DNA of 27,878 bases from Proteromonas lacertae (taxonomy: Eukaryota; Sar; Bigyra; Opalinata; Proteromonadidae). The translations under genes were made by a program, and so were the position numbers. The notes under the pieces are model-generated. The model ran no database searches. It was not told the DNA's origin and worked only from the letters and a program-made list of their open reading frames with translations. Position 1 is the first letter of the stretch; the number at the start of each line of letters is the position of its first letter. Positions 22,736-27,878 of this stretch are shown here, one piece after another. Where the stretch lies: positions 1 to 27,878 of the forward strand of contig NGBS01000667.1 of the NCBI GenBank assembly GCA_002245135.1, given 5' to 3'.

Positions 22736-24149
22736 CTATTTATATCCACTTTTCTTCTCAGACTTAGGAGAACGCATAGCAACCAAATGATCACCTTGAC
22801 TTCTTCCTTTATCATCAACAGCAGTATGTTGAGAAATATAATTACGATTTAATGGAGTTCTATACATTGTCTCTTTCCTTTCATCATTATTATTGATATT
22901 ATTATTATTATTATTGGTGGAAATAGTCAAATGATCCATACCAGATGATAATAATTTAGTATTTGCAACTGGATCTCCTACAAATCCACCTTCTTTCCAC
23001 ATTTGATCTTGTATACTACACAAATACTGCTGTTGTGGACCAATAATACTGCCAGGTCTGCATACACGTATATATCCAATGATTTCAGCAGCTGTAAAAC
23101 CATAATGTTTCATTAAATAAGCACCAATACAAGTACCTGTTCTTCCTAATCCAGCTTTACAATGAACTGCTATTGCATTTGGTTCTTTTTCACATGTATC
23201 AATAAATAGTTTCAATAAGTGATCTATATATAATAATAATAAATAATAATAATAATATATAAATATATACTTGGTGGAATACTTCCATCTAAATAATATA
23301 TAATTTGATGATTAATTCCATGTTTAACAAATCGATTTGGGTCATAATTTTTTTTATTCAATTGAATCACTAATTTTATATTATGTGCTTTAAAGTATGA
23401 TATGTAATCTTCTGGAGTTAATGTTATATACCCTTCTGGACTGTCATTATTGGTATTATGAGGTCCAGCAAATGCTAAAAATTTTCCATTCACTATCCAA
23501 TTAAAATCACCATTTCAACCTATTTTATATATTAAAAAAAAAGAAATATACTTTATCATAATATTCGTATTCTTCAACATTGAAAGTAGTGAAATCAAAA
23601 AATTTATTTTTGTAGGCTTTATACAACCCTTTTATAACATCATACACTGTTAAATCATAAGTACAAATTCCTGGACTAGCATCATGGAATGGTTGTAACC
23701 TTGGCATTATTCCTTGGAAAGGACGATAAGCTTCTTCTGGAGTTTTGTTTAAATATAAAACACCATAAGCTGATAAAAGATAAATAGCATTTGCTCTTTT
23801 ATGTGGATGACTACCTGAGTAGTAATAAATCTTTTTTCGCCTTAGCGCTGGTGATGATAATTTACTATATATGTATATTATTAACTGGTTATAACAAAGA
23901 GAAAATGAAAAACTGAATATACCTGTTAAGAAGCTGACAAAATCTATATAAATGCCCTAAGTTCAATGGACCAAAATCTAGATAAAAATTCCAATAAATA
24001 AATTGATCATCTATTGAAAAAAAGTGTTCTGTTGGACTTTGTCGTGGTTCTGAATGTAGAGCAACATAAAACAATCGACCAGGGATATATCTACAATATA
24101 ATCGTCAGCAATCATACTCTATAGCATTTCTCATATCTAATCCCGACAT
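22736..24149 (-). CDS. CDC14: CDC14 dual-specificity phosphatase
   Basis: Phosphatase that reverses CDK phosphorylation in mitotic exit, cytokinesis or cilium biology. Exons 24149-24118, 24090-23923, 23864-23552, 23519-23271, 23223-22736 (introns of 27, 58, 32 and 47 nt) give about 416 aa. The N-terminal domain reads IEYIPGRLFYVALH, FSIDDQFIYWNFYLDFGPLN, KRANAIYLLSAYGVLYLNKT and PFHDASPGICTYDLTVYDV. The C-terminal catalytic domain has the P-loop HCKAGLGRTG (nucleophile C276, R282) and RVCRPGSIIGPQQQYL, all diagnostic. The Ser/Asn-rich tail is shorter than in yeast. One base is missing at the T3 run 23513-23515 (+ strand): the conserved VENGDFNWIV block reads correctly only with one more base, with no alternative splice. 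In such a conserved gene this argues for a consensus error. It is divergent from the cyclophilin gene. Confidence 0.93.
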
Positions 24150-24405
24150 TTTGGTTATTTATTTACAAGAAAACTATATATGGTTAAATGATCGATAACT
24201 GTGGCAATTTCTAGATTGTCAGAATTTTAGATAACCTCTAACAGAAGATAGTTTAAAAATAAAACTGACAGTTTGATTATGATCCGAGCCTGATGTTTGA
24301 TAATTGAATTTGAATTTTTTCTAAAATGAACATATTAACGAAAAGATGTGTAGTATGTTTTTTCGTTTATCAGTTTATTGATTGCTATAGATTGATCAAT
24401 TGGGT

Positions 24406-25085
24406 ATGGTAAATAAAAAGGGAACAAGAGGATGGGGTTGGTTTCATCAGGAATTAAAAAATAGAACAATACCTACTCATAAACCCAAACCAATCCCTAA
24501 ACCTCCTGAGAATTTTAAAAGGAAAATTGTATTTTTGGATTTAGAATCAGGTAAAAAATGTAAAAGGTAGAGTAGAAATTGAATTATTTGTATATTATAA
24601 TATTGAAATATGTATTAATAGAATGATATTGTTCCAAATACTTGTCAAAACTTCATAAATCTCTGCACTAAAGAACCAGGATACAAATCATCCAAATTCC
24701 ATTATGTTAAAAGACAATTTGCAATATGTGCAGGAGATTATAATTGATGGAAGTGGAAAGAATAGTAAAAGTTCATTTGAAAATAAGGATTTATTTGAAG
24801 ATGAGAATTTTAAGATTCATTTTAATGAACCTTATTTGCTAGGGATGTTGAATAATGGAGTGGATGAAAATGGATCACAATTCTTTATAAGTCTTGTTCC
24901 ATTACCTCATTTAAGTATATATTTATAATTTATTTAAATTAATATATTTCATTTAGATGGAAGAAATGTTGGTTTTTGGAATAGTAAAGAAAGGTAAAAA
25001 AGTTGTTGATGAAATAGGAAATATTTATACAAGTCATATGAAACCAATAGAAGATATTATAATAAAAGATTGTGGATTATTGTAG
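24406..25085 (+). CDS. Divergent cyclophilin-type protein, possibly a pseudogene
   Basis: Cyclophilin fold (peptidyl-prolyl isomerase family). Exons 24406-24589, 24622-24914, 24957-25085 (introns of 32 and 42 nt, GTAT..TAG), about 200 aa after frame correction. An N-terminal extension (KGTRGWGWFHQELKNR, Pro/Lys-rich) precedes DLESGKKCKGRVEIELF, NFINLCTKEPGYKSSKFH, NNGVDENGSQFFIS, GRNVGFGIVKKGKKVVDEI and a final KDCGLL, matching cyclophilin order and spacing. The catalytic Arg (FHRV in active enzymes) is Tyr (FHYV), and the Trp of the ligand pocket is His (LPHL). Asn102- and Gln111-equivalents are kept. Three single extra bases break the frame: in the A runs 24553-24565, near 24735-24745, and in the T5 run 24974-24978. 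Active-site loss plus three breaks within 680 bp allows a decaying gene. However, the splice sites are perfect and other genes nearby have similar breaks, so sequence error is also possible. Confidence 0.75.
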
Positions 25086-25216
25086 TTTTGTTAAAAGAAT
25101 AAGATGAGTGTTATTTTGTTTTATTTATTATTTATATATTTTTTATAATGATAGAAAAATAAATAATTCAAATAACAATAATATTCACATTTCTTTTAAA
25201 TGTTATAAAAACAATA

Positions 25217-26888
25217 TTACAACGACTTATTTTCATTTTTTAAATTATCATAACCAGGACTTGCCAATCTTCTCATTCTAGGAACTTCTACTTTCACTAT
25301 ATCATCTAATTCATTTGTATTTCGTGGTAATTTTATCTTTGAACTTTGACAAAGTAATAAACCAGCATCTCTTATTTGAGGAATCATTTTTTCAAATAAA
25401 CTTAAAGAAAATTCATTTCTTTCAGCCAATTCAGAAAAAAATGCTTTTTCAAACAACTCTCGAAGACTTACATCACTTAATAAATAATTTATACTTTTCT
25501 TAGAGTAATAATGTCTTTGAATAGCTAAAAGAAGAGGTAAAATAACTGAACAAGATCCTAAACCAATTGTTATTGTAGTTCCAGCTTTTATTAAACTATA
25601 TAATATAAAAATAAATAAAAATATATAATTAAATACAATGACAATAAAGTCAAAGAACCAAGTGCAGTTAATACGATAAAAGGTGGGAAATATGTATCAA
25701 AATTAATCTTTCTTTTCTTCAACTTCAATTCATGTAATACTTTTATATGAATCTTCAATTTCTGACTATAATATAATAATCTGGTAATCAAATTGTCATC
25801 TCTACATTTTGGTGCATTTAGACATACATTCTTCACATCTTCACGACTTCTATCTAAATCTTCAACCAATGAACTCAATAATGGTTTATTGATTTTTGGA
25901 TCACTTTCAGGAACATACATTGTATAAATCCTTGGTAAATCTTTACGTGGAATTACTTTAGATAAATTCCAACATAATGCACCATAAGCTCGACCATAAT
26001 CATGAATCTTCGAGAATTGATCTGCTTTGTTTAATATGATATGTAATTTATGTTCATATCCAGGTAATGCTTTGGTTAAAACTTCTAAAGTTTCACCTGT
26101 TGTTCCTGGTTTATCAGGGTCAAAGAAAAATAATATTACATCAGCTCGTTCAGCAAACCATTTTGTTACACCAATAAAATCATATCCACGATCTCTACCT
26201 TCATTTGAGAATAATATATCGTTTAGATTGTAGGATGAATTGTTATTCATTTCTTTACTCTTTACTTCGTCATTACCATTTAGTATATAGTTATTATTAT
26301 TAGAATTAGGATTATCTATCATTCCTGGACTATCTACAAACCAAATATTCTTTACACTTAATCCTTTTCTCTCTTTTAACATCACATGATTGACTAACAT
26401 TTGACCATACTGTTGTAAACCACTAAATCCTAGATCTGGATGTCCTACTAAGGAGGGACCATCATGATCTTGATTATCATTACTTGGAGCAATGATTGTA
26501 AAACCATCATCGGTTGGTGCTACTCCACTTTTTGAATTTTTTGTTGAAGTAAATAATTGATGAATGTACTCTTACCACTACTATGATTACCCATCACAAA
26601 AACCATTGGATAAGGAATAATTGATCCTTCAGCTCTATAGAAGTTAAAATCAAATCGAAGAAAGTATACTTTTCTATTGGACCTAATACTTTTGCATTTA
26701 ATGGCAGTAAAACCTATTTAAAGTTATTTCAGATTAAAGGATCATACATCTGCGAATATTTGTTCAACTTGCTCTTTAATTGATTTTGATTCTACTTCTT
26801 TTACTGTATTGTAAAATGTTCTTCTGAATATAAGTGATTTAGTTATTTGACGTAACGGAAGTTTTACTATTCTATGAAATTTAATCAT
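25217..26888 (-). CDS. EHD/dynamin-type GTPase with presequence-like N-terminus and membrane segments
   Basis: Exons 26888-26748, 26713-25637, 25595-25217 (introns of 34 and 41 nt), about 532 aa after correction. G domain: P-loop GNHSSGKST (~89-97), switch II DSPGM, G4 NKAD (LNKADQFSKI), and YGALCWNLSKVI with PRIYTMYVPE. These follow the EHD family, whose members read NKAD followed by VYGALMWSLGKV. EHD proteins are membrane-bending ATPases related to dynamin. Differences from EHD: the N-terminus (MIKFHRIVKLPLRQITKS, then FRRTFYN) is basic and amphipathic like a mitochondrial presequence. There is no C-terminal EH domain. A hydrophobic region (FPPFIVLTALGSLTLLSF and ITIGLGSCSVILPLLLAI) implies two membrane segments, followed by a charged tail. 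It may act at a mitochondrial membrane (inference). Two bases are missing, near 26655-26664 and at the T5 run 26529-26533, where KIQKSGVAPTDDG resumes. Confidence 0.78.
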
Positions 26889-27223
26889 TTTTTAAAAATT
26901 TATCAAGCCAGAAATCAAGCTATTTCAATTAATCATCAATATTGTCAGAGTGAAACATTTTTAATCGTTTTTTCTTTTGTTTTGATCATAAACATATCAA
27001 AAATGATCAGTATTTTAATATTTATATGTCAAATAGTCATAGAAATCGATTTTTCTTTTTGCTATTAAAACATTAAAAATACTTTAGTTTGTGTATTTAA
27101 AATGTTTACTAAAATAAACAACTATTTTTCTCTTCTCTATCCTTTTTTATACTTCATTTACATTTAACAAATGTAAATTGTCAATTAAAATCTATTTAGA
27201 AAATTGAATATTTTGGATTATGG
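26889..27223. other. 335-bp divergent spacer, no feature recognised
   Basis: AT-rich region between the EHD-like gene (-) and the kinase gene (+). I see only T-rich and A-rich stretches and short chance frames. Presumably it holds both promoters. Confidence 0.5.
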
Positions 27224-27878
27224 ATGGTGTTTAAGAATAGTATGCCACATTATAATTATAAAATAGTAAAAGCAGAAAATCTAAAAATCAGTTTAAATGA
27301 AACACCAAGGGATAATAACAGTCCAAATTCAAAAGTTGTATGAACTGCTTGTCTAATCTACTTTTAGCCACTCAGTATAGAAGATTTTGCAGTTGGACCA
27401 TTGTTAGGAGAGGGGGCATATGCTCAAGTGAGAATCTGTCAGAAAAAGAAATCAGAAGAACAATATGCTGTGAAAATAATGGATAAAAACTTTTTGAGAA
27501 AAGTATTATATTAATTATTGAGTTATATTTAGGAAAAGAAGATACATTATGCAAAAACAGAAAGAGAAGTTCTTAGCAGGGTAAATCATCCATTTATACT
27601 TCATCTACATTATAGTTTTCAGGATGAGAAGTATTTATATATGGTTATTGATTTATGTACAAGAGGAAGTTTAATTGATGTTATTGAGTATATAGATATA
27701 TTGCGTTATATAATATCATAGACATTATAAACAATTAAATGAGAAAACAAATCCAAGTCATGCTCTTCCAATCGATATTCTAAAATGGTACATTAGCGAG
27801 ATAATCAACGTTTTAGAATATCTACACTGCGATATGGATATAATACATAGAGATATAAAGCCAGAAAACATATTAATA
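27224..27878 (+). CDS. PDK1-like AGC protein kinase, 5' part
   Basis: Exons 27224-27337, 27368-27502, 27533-27687, 27722-27878+ (introns of 30, 30 and 34 nt) give 187 codons before the window ends. The start at 27224 is the first ATG after an in-frame stop. Visible kinase elements: Gly-rich loop LLGEGAYAQV (50-59), ATP-binding Lys in YAVKIMDK (K74), alpha-C Glu in KTEREVL (E93), gatekeeper/hinge region YMVIDLCTRGSL, and catalytic loop HRDIKPEN (177-184, D179). The SIEDFAVGPLLGEG start, HPFILHLHYSFQDEKYLYMV and short N-lobe insertions fit 3-phosphoinositide-dependent kinase 1, which phosphorylates the activation loop of other AGC kinases. The activation segment and PH domain would lie beyond the window, so the subfamily is likely but not proven. 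No frame break. Confidence 0.8.

Noticed and set aside
24255-24310. Box C/D snoRNA-like motifs (CTGA and TGATG) upstream of the cyclophilin gene.
   Set aside because: The boxes are in the wrong order and lack a terminal stem.
24552-24567. A 16-nt 'intron' (GTAAAA..AAAG) that would restore the cyclophilin frame.
   Set aside because: It is much shorter than any other intron here (minimum 27 nt) and lacks GTAT and TAG. Keeping it as coding with one base fewer gives the exact cyclophilin spacing DLESGKKCKGRVEIELF.
1-27878. Reassigned stop codons (ciliate-type code).
   Set aside because: TAA, TAG and TGA all end reconstructed genes or introns at sensible places. No conserved residue falls on an in-frame stop once introns are removed.

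Overview
This is eukaryotic nuclear DNA, strongly AT-rich, gene-dense and full of tiny introns. I reconstructed 15 protein genes (13 complete, one cut by each window edge) and about 39 introns of 27-58 nt. All 39 start with GTAT, and all but one ambiguous case end in TAG. Stops are standard. The best lineage clue is three secreted proteins resembling the SIG1/Ocm1-type mastigoneme proteins of stramenopiles. Two end in the typical EGF module (motifs such as CSGRGICDY and CFDGFSG). The third carries the associated CIATSGSF / GYFTFEY type beta repeats. Together with ~30-nt introns this suggests a stramenopile protist, perhaps near Opalinata (Blastocystis/Proteromonas relatives). The lineage is inference.

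Layout. 1-2603 (-): partial SIG1-like protein. 2851-4888 (+): TBC1D5-like Rab GAP. 5036-6226 (-): ubinuclein/Hpc2-like HIRA-complex subunit. 6357-11297 (+): large EGF/repeat protein (1,636 aa). 11473-12779 (-): GPKOW/Spp2-like G-patch splicing factor. 13001-13483 (-): small WW protein. 13544-14307 (+): mitochondrial DUF1279/FAM210-like protein. 14417-14799 (-): TFIIIC subunit 6. 14907-17916 (-): second EGF/repeat protein (991 aa). 18040-19441 (-): PCH2/TRIP13. 19588-20680 (-): DHHC-family protein with a degenerate active site. 20878-22068 (+): orphan charged-helix membrane protein. 22736-24149 (-): CDC14. 24406-25085 (+): divergent cyclophilin. 25217-26888 (-): EHD/dynamin-like GTPase with a presequence-like N-terminus. 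27224-27878 (+): start of a PDK1-like AGC kinase.

The genes are mostly unrelated housekeeping functions: splicing, Pol III transcription, chromatin, meiosis/checkpoint, cell cycle and trafficking. The one coherent theme is the group of three SIG1/mastigoneme-like genes within 18 kb. Two of these are clear paralogues with the same domain order and the same phase-1 intron after the N-terminal EGF. They carry an unrecognised ~205-aa repeat, and two units of the second gene contain 266 identical nucleotides.

A caution for users: five genes (1-2603, 2851-4888, 22736-24149, 24406-25085, 25217-26888) need nine single-base frame corrections, nearly all at short A or T runs. All lie in the outer parts of the window; 5.0-22.7 kb is almost clean. 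This looks like local consensus error rather than gene death, except perhaps for the cyclophilin.
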